A DNA stretch of 64,000 nucleotides, taken from NCBI GenBank assembly GCA_013339765.2, contig CM023450.1, positions 194,067,589 through 194,131,588 on the forward strand, in the 5' to 3' direction. Shown here piece after piece: positions 10,945 to 23,662 of the stretch; position 1 is the stretch's first letter; each line of letters begins with the position of its first letter. A model generated the notes under the pieces. The model was not told where the DNA came from and did no database searches. It was given only the letters and a program-made list of their open reading frames with translations. Position numbers and translations under genes: made by a program. This DNA is from Haemaphysalis longicornis (Eukaryota; Arthropoda; Arachnida; Ixodida; Ixodidae).

Positions 10945-13749
10945 ATTTTTGGGTTAACACCACCAGCTCCGCTGTTTCCGCGGTCTTCGCAGTTCGACTG
11001 CGAAGGTGCCTGAATGTTTTTGGAATGTTCGGCAGTGTTTTAGTACAATAATTGTTTTTAGCTCTTTTCACTTTAGTTGTTAGATCATTCAGAACAGAGG
11101 TTACGTTATTTACTGTTGTGCCTTTTTGTTTTTGTCTGTTTCTGATTCGCTTCACTGTGCGTTTCCCATCTATTAAGTCAGGTGTTATACACGCGTTCTG
11201 TTTTTTTTTAATTTTTTTTCTCTTTAGTACGCCCCGAATTATTTATACAATACTAAATAATTCCTTTTAACTCATGCGATAATAATTCCATGATCAGGGA
11301 ACTATCATTTGATAATTCTTCGAAGGAACAAAACTTCAGAATGAGGCGCTTGAGTATGCTGGTATCGTCAGTAGAATTAAAGCCAGGGTATGTAATCTTT
11401 GTGTGATAGTTGTATTTGGTCTTTGAAGGGGACAGTGCACAAAGCGAGCTTGAGGTCAGATATGTAATCAATGAGCTATATTTCGGTTTTATCGGGTGTC
11501 GAGTGGGCACCTAAACGTACACTGAAGTTATTTGTAAACGTTGTGGAATTGTTTGCGAGGTATTGCCTGGAGTTCCTAGGTTATGTTACGACCGCTGTAG
11601 GTGCGTCTACGTGACGTTATTCATTTAAAAATCGTTTAGAAAGGGCTGTTCATGGCGCTTACTCGAGGAAGCCCTGGCTGAGTTGCGCTACTGCCCGGCT
11701 CGCCTACCCTCTGACAGTCAGTCGGTCGGTTGCCGGCATGTCGTCGCAATTCGCACGCTCAAATACAAACTAAGCAATGACAAAATGTTTGTCTTGAAGA
11801 ATGTGCCTGTAAATTTGCTATTTTGTCGACTGTATCTAGATAGTAATGTATATGAAGCCAGAATAGCCATACACAAGCGCACATGCGGCGCTTCGCTGAC
11901 TGGTACGCTAGCAGAAAACGTTGGGCCAGTTGAATGGCGGAAAAGAGTCAGTAAAGTTATTATACTCACCGAGAAATTGAAATTAACCGAAACTATCATT
12001 GTCAAGCGTAAAGTCGAGGTACGCGAAGCACATTTTGGTCTGGCTGAGCTAGCACGGCGGTCAGCAGCGCGACCACACAAGCGCAATCGCTTTCCTACCT
12101 AAGGAATGCAGTCGGTACTGATAAGATATTCGTAGGAATTCGGGGGATCACTACTGCACAACCGTTACTGAAGAAGCGGTCATCTAAGCTGCCGGAAACG
12201 GCGAAACTAAGATAAAATAACCAGGCTAAACGATCATATATACCGTAAATTTTCATCCCCAACAGCGCTGTGGCTATGGCAGAGTGGTCTGAAGCGCTAT
12301 AGGTGCAGTGCATCCCCATTAGGAAGGTCAAATCCCCGATGGGGCTTGTTTTCAGTCGATTTTTTGTACTTCGGTAATGTTTTCACGCATTAGTGACCCC
12401 CGAAGAAGGTCATCCCCGCAAGAAGAAGTGATCTTGGTGGATAGTGCGGTTGCAACGTTATGGAAGCCTGTTCTATGGCCACCCAGGTCTTTAAAGCCAT
12501 CAAAACTTCCAGTACTTCAAAAGAACATCCATACAGAACGTAACATTTGTCTTTCCACAATATGTAAAACAGACTTAAATTCGGTACCGAAGTTTTCTGT
12601 GGGACTGAGGATGTCAGAACCAGAACTTTCAAATGGTAACACAGTCACTGGGACAGCTTCTGAAACAGAAATTCTTCGCTGTGTGTCAGTTAGTGCAGAT
12701 GTGCATTTACACAACAGGGCGGTCAAGAATGGTGTGCCTGTTATGCGTGTCTACACCTTTCTCAAAGTCACATGGTGTCGATTGCGGCTAATAAAGAGAG
12801 GGTTTCATGGCCCTTCCAGCTGCCGGTTTTGAAAGGAAAGTGGTGGAAACTACGAATAGCGTGTTTACGTGCCGAAGCATTGTGTCCCATGCGACGGGGG
12901 AATCTGCAGACAAGAGGCTTTGCAGTGAACTCAACCTAGATAGCTTGGATAAAACTATGGGGATGCTAAACGTTCTTTAGGGCTAAAACAAAGTTGACAA
13001 GCCGTTTCTGTTTAGTGTCTCTGAGCAGGGCACGGGCAGATATTGTTGCACGATTCCTTCAAGACAAGCTATAGTAATGCTTGGCGTGAATGACCCTTTT
13101 CATCTCAGGGATCCGAAAATGGAGCCGCGTTCTTTAAGGACAATCATGAGCAGGTGTTTACAGCGCTTTCCGTTGAAATAAAGAGTTTGTGTAACAGCCC
13201 GCCTCATTAGCAATTAGCAAGCTCACCGTAAATATCGTTGACCTGGACAGATTTATCATTAGAACGAAGCTTAGGGTGTTATCGCAGATGCGAAAGCAAC
13301 TTCAAGTGGTTTCTTTTAAAAGGTGGACTGAATTTTTACAGTAGTCGTTTCCGCGGTTTCACGTCAGTGTCTCCATAGTGTGGAATGTTGTGGGTATCCG
13401 TCGCTCACCTGTTACCCAGTTACATAGTTTTCGTTCCTTGACGGCGTCTCGTAACGTGGCGGAAATCGCGATCACCAAGTAATTTCGGCGGCAGTAAGAT
13501 GGGCCATTCCAGTAGCCAGCATTGAGTTGTACAAAGAATAACTTTTCTCCGCAAGTACCACCATACAAGAAGCCATGAAATCAGTTTGCCCTGATTTGGG
13601 TCGAGATGTCGCAATTAGATTGTGGTCTGCTCTGACAAGGATTTTTCAACGAGGTATAGCAGGGCCGGACGGAGTACGGCATTCTGCATTTTGTAATCGT
13701 GGTAAAAAAAATACGAGCCCATAGCTGGAAATCTACAAGAGAATTGGAG
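10945..13749. other. No gene recognised
   Basis: Open frames at 11683-12102 (+, 139 codons) and 12377-12832 (+, 151 codons) have no recognisable domain, signal peptide or repeat, and are opposed by comparable frames on the other strand (11718-12086, 12390-12632). I treat them as chance. Homopolymer T runs occur near 11,200-11,222. Confidence 0.4.
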
Positions 13750-15160
13750 AAGTAAACTAGTGCCAATGGCATGATAACTGGCAAATGTTTTGGCTGTACT
13801 AAAACCAGGGGAAGTGACTAGAATCATCAGATTCATCAACCACACAAATTGCACATCCAAATTCATCGAGAAAATGATCAATGAACTCTTGATTTATAGC
13901 ATAGAAAGTCATCATGTTCTCCCAGGAAAGACATTTGGCTTCCGCATAAGCCGCTGTACCGGGAATAGCATCATACGTGTGGTGACATGTGTGGATCAGG
14001 AAAAATCGAAAGAACATTAAGAGAGCCGTATTCTTTCATTTTATGCGCACCAATGATATGGCGTAATGTCCCTGCTTTAGAAGGACTGACGTGACGCAAT
14101 AAGGGACACGTAGTAGAGCGCTCCGCTTCATATCCGACTTCGTGATGGCAGGTGGATTTGCGTAACAATAGAAAATGCCAAAGGTCGGAAAGTGTGATTG
14201 CCCCCATCCTTGGACAAAGCTTTTTAATGCATTGATGGCGCAGCAACGCAACCCCTCCCACGTGTCATTCTATACCCGATTTACGGGGACGATATTTTTT
14301 AAACATGCGGATTTTCACTGGAAGTAAGCTAACCAACATTGCAGAACGGATCAGGCGAAGTCTCAAAGCTCCACCCAAAAAGGGAATGAATTTGTCGGCA
14401 GAAATGTCAGTAGCTCTTCCCATCACTATGACGCATTTAAAGAGATTTTATATTTGCTTTGTTGGTATGCCCTTGGATATTGTGACAAGCCATGATTTCC
14501 TCGGTACAATAGGGGAGAGGCTCTCATGGTCATACCACTTGCAACGTCTGGAGACAAAGGTGAACAACACCGTTTGCATTGTGCGTCACCTAGGGAAAGC
14601 ACGGTGGGGAACCTCCATGAACTCCCTCCTGACTCGACATGTTGCTCTTGTAAGATCCACTTTGAGATATCCCTTGCCAGTCATGAATCGGTTGTCACTT
14701 TCTGGAGAGAAAAACCTCTACCAGCGAAGAACATTCAAGTGTACCGGGGGGTTCCCAAGGCAACTTCAAGGCCCCTGGTTGCGGCGGGAGAACGGTTTCT
14801 ATGGTTATACTGCGGTTAAGAGAAGTAACTCGTCACCTTATCAGTATATTCTCCCAACATACATGTCACCCACTAGCAGACAGTTAATGACGTAAACTGG
14901 TTCCCGGGCTTTGCTATATTGGACGATTATAAGGGACTCCTTTCTGGATTCCAACGTTGGCCTTACGCTAGTTTTTGCTGGCTTCAACCGCCGCCTAAAA
15001 TCACTGTTCATATAGAAGGCATTGACAAGAAGGCGAATACTTCGTTACCTGCATTGGTTGAACTGGGGCTGATGCTTACGTCGGTTAGCTACATGTGTAC
15101 ACAGACGGTTCATGCACTGAACACGGACATGCGCAATCTCAAAGCCTCCGTTAAGTGAAG
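13750..15160 (+). pseudogene. I-like LINE ORF2 fragment: reverse transcriptase to RNase H, decayed
   Basis: The frame at 13790-14020 reads AVLKPGEVTRIIRFINH then ESHHVLPGKTFGFR and VVTCVDQEKSK, the RT N-terminal blocks. The central palm is scrambled to about 14,265, where IYGDDIFF (Y-x-D-D motif, about 14268-14300) appears. The frame at 14305-14895 continues with KKGMNLSAEMSVAL, MPLDIVTSHDFLGTI, RHLGKARWGTS and ALVRSTLRYPLPVMN, the RT thumb blocks. The next frame (14919-15158) has ITVHIEGIDKKANTS, the lead-in to RNase H. Both ends are truncated and at least three frame changes occur. It is a different subfamily from the LINE at 2,075-7,760. Confidence 0.87.
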
Positions 15161-18100
15161 AGCACATGCTCCGGCTGTCCTACCCGACAACTGTGGAGCT
15201 CTGTGCGCTTCTGGAGGATGTACAGTTGAATGCCACAAACCGGTAAGGCAGAAGATGGCTTGTCTGGTTCGACGCCAAGCCAGCACTCCAGCTGGTTTGT
15301 ACGAAAAAAAATATTGAATGCTCCACTTACAACGCCGTGAAAGCAAGCACGCCTTTTGTAAAATGTAGCAATGTTTTAACAAAGATGGGCGGTTCAGTTC
15401 ACCGTGGTTATGATGAGCAATACGTGCGTAACATGCGGCAACGCCTTGAATTTCCCTCCCTTTTTTAAAGAAAGTCAAACAACGAATATGTCTGACAACT
15501 GCTTGGAGCCCTCTACGCACGCCGACGGAAGCTGAGCTGCTAAACAATGATTTATGCTCGAGGCATCTGGCGATGTCTTTTATCTCCCGTATGTATAGCG
15601 CTTCTTTCTGCTAATGTGTGTCTTGGAGAACGGCACACCGAATGCTTCAGCGGGAACACGAAAAAATTACGCAAGGTGGAAATGAACAGGGGTCGAAGGG
15701 GAAGCACACATGCGTGTGTAAGAAACAGAAAAGTTGGAAAATGTTTTTTTATGAGTCTCCCAATCGGCAATCATTGTTAGAGTTTGTTGTCCGATGGGAC
15801 GAGGTGTTACGTTAGCATGTAATAAACGCGTGAAGCCCCATCTGAAGAAACTAGATTCATCTGCGGTAGTTCATAACTGCAGCTGAGGAACATTCACTGT
15901 TTTCCAGAGTGAAATTATTGCGCGGTGCGACCACTTACATGCGTAAAAAATGTCACCGGTGTTCTTTTGCGTACTGGAGTCGCAGGCTGGGCTGCAACGG
16001 GTTCACGTTGGGCGGTGCTGGGCCTCCTGCTCACTTCTTGTACGTGCCAAGGAGACCCGCTACGACCGCGTCGTGAGTGAGTATGCTCATGAAAACCTTG
16101 TTTTTTGAGAGAAGATTTCTTTGCCTCTTCTCCCGATTTCATGTGGGGCTGCTGTTGCTGTCTCTGCTATATTGCGGGTGCGGCGCTGGGTACGCTGCGC
16201 CAGGTAACGCGCGACTTCTGGTATCTCCGCGGCCTCCGTCGGCGCCCAGCCACCTTTCACAGTTTCTGCGTTGCAACCATGTCAAATGTGTCGCTGGATT
16301 TCGTCTTGCACCAGAGAATGTTGTCCACGGCCCATCCTTCTTGCGGTGCCAGAGAAGCGACGTGAAGTTACACAACATACGTTTGGCCTCCTAGTACTGC
16401 TCCAACGTGGTCGGCCGGTAAACGACTGGTGGAAAACCGCTCGGTTTTGCATTTGTGAAAGGCCTTAAAGGCGAAAAAGACGCGGAAACAAGAATAAATG
16501 AAGAACACAGACAAGAAACGTCGTCTGTCTTGTTTCTTTGGCATCGTGTACGCGTGTTTCTGCCCTGAAGCCCTATGCTTTCATGCCTTACCAACTCGCC
16601 TACATCAAGGTTTTGCATGTACTATATCACTTTCTCTGTGCTTCAGCTGTTGCCATCTTTGCTACAAGGTTGAGACCTTGAAAGGTTCTCGTTAGGCTTA
16701 GTATCTCTCAATACACTCGCCAGTGATCACTGTTTCGAAAAATCAGCAACTACGCAAAGCAATACACACTCAAAAGTGCCTTCGGGAAGTCGAATTCAAC
16801 CTACGTATGCCACGTTGAAAGATTCACTTTACGTAGATATCCACCCATGCCTGGTATCCGCCATTTTATCACACTTATCATCTTTGTCGTCAAAATTTTC
16901 ACTGGTTGCCATTGTCTTCTTGACATTTTGCATACACAGGCGATTTTAGAAACCTTGCTGTACCCGTTTCACTGAAATTATATTTTACACCGTTAGTATG
17001 GAAAAATTACGAAGGTGTTTGGTGACATAAATCGCTGAAGTTTTACGAGAAGTATTCACCTCATTAGAGGTTTTATCAAGCATTGAGTAGGTGCACTGTT
17101 AGTATGCGCGTATTTGCTTGTACGTTGAAATTGCTATTCCGATGACCGAATCTGCTACGTACGCGCGGGTACGTTCCATCCCACTCTATCAGTCACAATC
17201 CATAACTGCCGCAATTAAACTGGCCCGACGACAGTAGGACGCAGCTGCAGGTCGTGAAACTATGCTCGTTGGAGCACAGCTGCCACGCATTTTCTGCCGC
17301 TACAGTCCGCTCCAAAATAGGCAAACTACCAGAACTTCCGGTGTGACGCATAACAATAAATAAACATGCTGATACGCCGCGTCACCAACCCCGCTGTGAA
17401 GGAGGTTGTTTTTATAAATGAGGAGGTTAATTATATCAGGCGAATTAGCGGAGAGAAAGCGCCGCAGGCGACGTCAGACACGGACTGTATTATGGGGTGT
17501 TTTAACAGGCCAGCACCATGTCATAGGTAGTATTAGGAAAATGAAAGAACATGTTTATTTTTGTTCAGAATGTGCAAACAGCATTGATAAACAACTAACA
17601 AAACATTTTCTCGGTACCTCCAATAGGTGCAGAGAAAAGTTCCCTTTTCTCAGAATGAAAGGTTAAAACTTTGCGCTTCGAAGTTTTCGTTTCATTTTTC
17701 AAATTATCGCTTTTCGCTCGGATTGGGAAAAAAGCGATGCAATGCTACGCAGAGTGCACTTATGGAGTGAAAAACTTCTCTTATCGGTAAGAAAAGAAAC
17801 CAATTATGTGCACGTAAAAGGAATGATTGACGACCGACCAGACGTAAACAATCGTTTCCGAACGCATGCGCAATGCCATTTCAACTAATGCAGCGCCAGT
17901 GAGGCATATAATAAACTACCAAGAAATTAAAGTAAATAAGAGCCATATTTGTACGCAAACGATATCACGTAACAATGTACGTAAACATATGTAAACAATA
18001 TTACGCGCTTTAAAGAAAAAATAACGAAGTAAATTCCACTCCGCTTCCCACGAAACTTGCAGTAAATAGGCGGGGCCACATGGGGGTGCATTTGGTGTCA

Positions 18101-20829
18101 AGTTTAAACTGACGTCTGGAGCTCATCTGTTGATGCCACTTCGTCGGCACATTTTCGGAGAAATTTAGCATACTTTGGCACTCTAATATCTAACTGCTAT
18201 TATTCGTCGCGTTTTGCTCTTCTTCCCAATAAATATTATCAGGAAGTTACACAAACTGATAAAAAACACAAGCAGGTTTTGTTTACACAACCAAGAATTC
18301 AATGCTGAAAAGAAATTAAAATTAGCGGTGCTACAAATTTCGAAAAAAATTATGAACTCTTTGCTCCCGTAAGATTCCGGCGGCAAGAATAGGTTGCATG
18401 CCTGAAGCACTGACACCTATTGCAGCGACAAGGATTTGTAATGGAAGCCCTTGTAGTGGCGCCACTGCCATCATTCACATCCTTTCGCAGTCATCATCAG
18501 TCTTCCCGGTAGCGTCAGCTTGGCCACGCATGAGGTCGAACACGACTACACGCCTGGGGGTCGCTAGTCTTCGGCGCTCCGCAGTTTGGGCCGGGCCCGC
18601 TATTCACTGAAATATAGAAAGCCGCATCCGCTACAACCGACTCTGCTTCCTGCACTCTCACAAAGCAACGGATAAAGGCGTGCATTCATAATTTTGGAAG
18701 AGTTGAGTGCGCTTGAAAGTCAGGCTAATGCTGTTCCCAACACCCGTAGCGCTTGTTCATTCAAGATTTCTAGCAAGCCAACTGGTGCAGATCTTGGTGC
18801 AGCACATCGCAATTTAAGAACTGTCAAGGCGTCGGTGGGTTGTGACATTGACATCCACATCAAACGTGCAGGTGACGATTTTTCTGGCACGCTACTAACT
18901 GTTTAGCCAACTCAAATAGGACGTTGTTGTTCATCGCAGATGCGCTGCATACTCACTCTGCACATAAAGGGCTGATTTCGACAATGTTTCGCAATAGTAA
19001 GTACTTGCAGGACTGACAGCCTATAGGATGCGGAGAGCGCTCTATGACTAAGTCAGGACGTGCTTAAAGGGGTACATGCAGACAAAACACAAGTTTGGCT
19101 CATTCAAAAGATTGCCTCGTTAGAATCATAATGAAACCACTTTTAACGCACACTTCGCTCAAATCACCTGTATAATTAGGAAAAAAGAGAATGGTCATAC
19201 GACTCACTGGCTCATTTTCCCCAACAGAACCTACGATGTCATATGCACATCAGTTCGATTGGCCGAGGATCACAAAAGCAAAACGCAAAGTAAGCCGGGC
19301 TTATAAGCTTACAGAGCGAGCTAATCGCGCTTAAATGTAATGCATGTTCATTCTACAGCAGTGCAAACTGCGCGGTAAATAATAAAAGTCGCGAAAATAC
19401 ACGCAAAATGTGCACTGCTATTGGTATTCAGCGCACTATGCTTGTTTTTGCTGCACAGCTGTCCGCCGCTTTGGAGTTGTCTTACACGACACTGGCCGGT
19501 CGGCGTAAACGACGTCGTCTAACGTGAACCTTTTTGTGCGGGAGACTCCATGTTTCACGGAACGATTACTTTCTACAGTAACAAAACAAGCCAGACCCCA
19601 ATTTGATCAAAGAGAAAGCAACGGCGGACAACGGTCCGTGGCTGAGTTTGGCAGTGTCATCTGGTAGGCCGGACAGTGAGCAAGGCTGCAGAGCTGGATG
19701 TCGCAGTGGAAGTTCGGTTGAAGATGCGCACTTATGACATTATGGCAGACGTCACGCAAACACACGCATTAGTGGGAGAATCAAAATTTTAACCTAAAGG
19801 GATTACTTTCACAGTGAAGACGGCATCGTTTGCTGCCGGACAAGCGCTGGGGCACTGTATAACACGAAACCTTACGAATAAAACAAACTTGCATTTTTTC
19901 TGCGTGACCACTTTAAAGGGGACTGAGCTGTTAACATTCATACGGGACTTTCTACTTCAAGACCCACCGGCTTGAAAACCATCGTGCACCAATACGAAAA
20001 TTTTTACAAATTATAGAAACTTGCACAACGGCAACGGCACCAAGCGTAGCTTTCTTAGGAACTGCCTTACGGACCCCAACGGCTTGTCTTTTACCGGTGT
20101 CCATGGCTCTCGTCTTCCTGACGTCCCCGTATAGCCCGCTTCTGGCATATTACGGCTATAAATATTTCGCCCGCAAATGTGACGGTCGCCATTCGCAAAC
20201 AGTTGGCCTCATTGCACTACGGTGTACAATCCGCGGATATTTTGTCCGGCTTGTGCACTTAGCGGGAGGGCGCTCTAGTGCTTACTTCATGCTGACGCTG
20301 CCGTAATAAAACAATAAACAAAGCAGGCAGCGGCTCAAGAGCACGAAGACGTTACTAAACTGTTTGCTGTGTCCACCGTTGAGGTCTCAAGCGATACTGC
20401 TACCCTTTTATATCCCGAAACATTTATGCCTTGGGCACAATTATTGCGCATGGATTTTCACAAAAACGGGATTTCCAAAAAATCCAGATTTGGAAGAAAC
20501 AACATCTTAAATCCTTATAATAGCGTACAGAACACAAAATTAAGACAAAAATAAAAAATGAAAATTTCTCCCAAATGATCTGACCAAACCAAAAATATGG
20601 ATATTACAGATCTCCCTGAAAACCCACAGAATGAAGGGAAAATAAGTCCCCACAACAACGTTGAAAATACGAATAAAAACTACCAAAAAAGGCGAAACGT
20701 GTAACGCCCTGCATTTCTGCAAAAATGCATAATTGGCGGAAGTTACGTCTTTTGTAGTCATAACAGCGTAAATGGAGATAATTGGTCATTCAAAATTAAA
20801 AAGAACTAAAATAACAACAATGGAAAACA
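15161..20829. other. Long stretch with no recognisable gene or element
   Basis: Nothing in these 5.7 kb matches a domain I know. A 105-codon plus frame at 16077-16394 starts with a hydrophobic, Cys-containing stretch that mimics a signal peptide, but lacks any other support and overlaps equal frames. A plus frame at 17418-17666 begins Arg-rich (RKRRRRR) with no further similarity. Base composition is AT-leaning and frames are short. It could hold introns or very old transposon debris. Confidence 0.4.
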
Positions 20830-22930
20830 GAAAGGCGGTTCCAGGGAGCCAAAGGCGATGGGATGTCGTGGGGTTGTAACGGCTTTAGGTTGTCCCAGGC
20901 GATGATGAAGACACCTTGATGAGTTAATGAGCGTTTATGAAGGGATTAATGTACTTGCTCTTGAATGATATTTTCCAAGGGGGGAAGAGCAACTGCAGCT
21001 TGCAGGTTCTCAAGACGAGTATGTTCGGGTAGTCCACTGATGGTGCAAAGGGTGGCTCTGGCAGATATTAAAGTGTTCTCATGTGCGTTTTGTTAAGGTC
21101 GTAGGATTGGGCTGCGTAAGTTATGGTACAAATGGCAATAGCGTGTGCTAAAGTTTGGGCGCCTTCTGGCTTGCTCCACCACATTTGTTTGACAGGGGAC
21201 GTATGGCATGTTGGATTGTTTTCCATTAAGGCTTGAGTTGTTGTACCCATATTTACGGGCTATTTTTGTGTGTGATTGGTATTCCGAGTAATCGTAAGGC
21301 TTGGAAACTACCGGTTATTAGGGTACTGGCGGGAAGGAGAGTTAGAATATTATAGTGCGGAGGGGGTTTGTGGCCCAAATACAAAGTAAGAATTCGGTTT
21401 TTTTCATGGGGACCCGCCGCGGTGGCTCAGTGGCTAAGGCGTTGCGCTGCTGCGCACGAGGTCGCGGGTGGTTTGATTCCCGGCCGCGGTGGCCCCTTTT
21501 CTGATGGAGGCGAAAAGCAAAAACGCCCGTGTGCACGAGATTTCGGCGCACGTTAAAGATCCCCAGGTGGTCAAAATTAATCCGGAGCCCTCCACTACGG
21601 CGCGCCTCATCGCCTGCGTTGCGTCGGCGCGTTAAACCCCCACGATCATCATCATTTTTCATGGGATAATTTGAGAGCAAGGGTGGCCAAGGAGATTCAA
21701 GGCTATTTGCTGTGGCTTGGAGTGCGGTTTGCATGTCTTTGGGGTATGAAAAGTCAGCTGATTTAGTCGATATGGCTACGTCATCTGCATATACTGTGAA
21801 GCGTGCAGCAGAGTCGCGTTCGAGATTTCGAGCTACCCTCGCAATGGCGAGGTTAAATAGGATCGGAGAAAGTATGAATCCCTGAGGTACCCCGCGGTCA
21901 AGGTAGTATGTGCGAGGAGTCCAGCCTGGGTGAGATCCTTGACTTCGTATTGGCCGAGCGTTCAGGACGTTGCGGATCCAGATTTGAGCCCAAGCGCTTG
22001 GGTAGGCGTGCGGCAGTTCTTCTAGTATGGCGGATTGGCCGACGCGATCAAAAGCCTTGAGTAGGTCCACAGGTAGGATCAGGTAGGAGGAGAGTGGTTA
22101 TGATGGGAGCCATTGATCACGCGGCGTAATAGCCAGAGGCTATCGTGAGTGCTCAGGTTTGGGTGGAAGGCCCGTCTGCGCAGGGTGAAAGTATGGCTGT
22201 ACATATTCCAGGTAATGGGTCATACGGTTATTGATAAGCCGTTCGATAAGTTTACAGAAAACAGGAGTGAGCGAGATGGGGCGAAGGTTTCTGAGATCAG
22301 TTGGGCCGGTACCAGGCATTTTGGGTTTGGGAATAGGGAAGATGAGAGTTAACTTAAGAGGTTCAGGAACTTCACAAGCTTCCCAGCAGCGGTTAACATG
22401 GTCAAGTAAGACAACAAGGGAAGTCTTCGGCAACTTACGGTTGAAGAGAGCACCGCGTAAGCCAGGGAACGAACGCCACGCGCTTCACCGTCAGCGCTTT
22501 CTTCATCGCCTTTCTTGACGATGATCCCGGCGTAGCACAGTGGCCAACTCCGCGGCATTTCTGTAAGACGAGGGCCGATGCTGGGCGCGGAAATTGGGAG
22601 GGGACTGGGCGCGCTCATAGGGATTGCATGAAGCCGCGTGGGAGGGAACTCGATGATGGGCTGGCCGCAGGCTTATGCTCGCAATTTCATTGCGCACAAC
22701 CGCCTGTATCACCAAGATCGCAGGAAGGTTGCCATCAGTTATGCAGTGTTGACCGGTGCCCGGTGTCATCGCCTAGATTTCGCGGCGCCCAATGCCTGTC
22801 ACTGTTTGCGCAGTTGTCTTCAAAAAGGGTGGCGTGAAGGGGCAAACGGTGCCTCACACGAAGAAGTGGCAGCGGTATTAGGAAGGCGATTGCACTGATG
22901 TGTAATTCGACGATTTTTTTTCCCGCTCGA
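20830..22930 (-). pseudogene. Non-LTR retrotransposon ORF2 (reverse transcriptase), decayed
   Basis: Read downwards on the minus strand: RT N-terminal blocks at 22140-22433 (IFPIPKPKMPG, then LRNLRPISLTPVFCKLIER), and the palm at 21342-22070 with DLLKAFDRVG, GVPQGFILSPILFN and an intact catalytic box YADD at 21780-21791. Below the SINE insertion come thumb remnants at 21068-21250 (AQTLAHAIAICTITY) and a C-terminal tail at 20,830-21,000 (LQAAVALPPLE, WDNLKPLQP). The YADD box is intact but stops and frame changes elsewhere disable it. The segment above 22,500 fits poorly and may be another fragment. The family differs from the I-like copies and has no visible RNase H. Confidence 0.88.
21400..21665 (+). 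mobile_element. tRNA-derived SINE with 11-bp target-site duplication
   Basis: The SINE body is 21411-21654. Box A TGGCTCAGTGG is perfect at 21423-21433 and box B GGTTTGATTCC lies at 21470-21480. The body matches the minus-strand SINE at 4554-4792 along its length, and it ends in a short ATC-type tail. TTTTTCATGGG occurs at 21400-21410 and 21655-21665, an 11-bp duplication. It interrupts the LINE RT frame in antisense orientation. The minus-strand LINE frame runs through part of it, so the C-terminal half of that predicted product (roughly from residue 137) is SINE-derived. Confidence 0.92.
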
Positions 22931-23609
22931 AACGCTTGCACTCGCTCGAAATTGAGTCTACGGTAGAGCAGTCCTTGAACATGAGGAGATTAAAGGCACC
23001 ATCAGCTACGCCTTTTAAAATGTGGCAGTCTTTATCTTGCTCTGCCATGCGATCATCTACTTTGTGGCAAAGGGCAGTACGTGTAGGACGTAGCTGATGT
23101 GCGGCTCCGTGGACGTCTGCGCTAACAACGCAAGCTTTGTTCGCCCCGAGCTGGCGACCAGTCGACTTGCAAATATCACTGCCTTCCAGCTATCCCAGCT
23201 CGAAAGTCGGGCTTTGTTCGTGTCTTGGCCGTACCTTTCAGGTAGAACATAAGGTTCGCCAGCATAAATGGGTGATTCCAGCGATTGTGGGCACTCACAC
23301 GCTCGTAAAGGGTGACACAGTCCTCCACGTCGACATCGTCGGTTCCGTAGCAGAAACTCGGTTATCGAGGCTGGCTCACGATAACCAGTGGAATATAATT
23401 CCTTGTAACAATATCAAACTGTGAAATGGATAGAAACCCTACGCCGTGCCCAGAAGCCGTTCCAGCTGATTAGATGGGGCACCATAGAAGGCTGCTCTGA
23501 AGCAGGGGGTTGCGGTGAGACGTTTTCCCTCAAGGGCACTAGCGAAACAAAATTTCGGAAAAGCAGAAGTGGGGTACTACCACTGAACAAGTGCGGAAAA
23601 TTCAACGCT
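22931..23609. other. No gene securely recognised
   Basis: A 95-codon plus frame at 23137-23424 has a faint resemblance to the region around a Ty3/gypsy aspartic protease but lacks a D-S/T-G motif, so I do not assign it. The segment precedes the Helitron repeat array and could contain its decayed 5' end; no defined terminus was identified. Confidence 0.3.
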
Positions 23610-23662
23610 GCAAGAAGTATAAAGTATAAAGTATAAAGACCAAGAAGTATAAAGACCAAGGG
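23610..23662. repeat. Short AGTATAA-type tandem repeat
   Basis: GTATAAA is repeated three times from about 23,617, then AGACCAAGAAGTATAAAG repeats a longer unit once more. It immediately precedes the 129-bp array and may mark slippage at its upstream edge. Confidence 0.7.

Noticed and set aside
16077..16394. 105-codon frame with a signal-peptide-like start
   Set aside because: No downstream similarity, equal frames on the other strand, no gene context.
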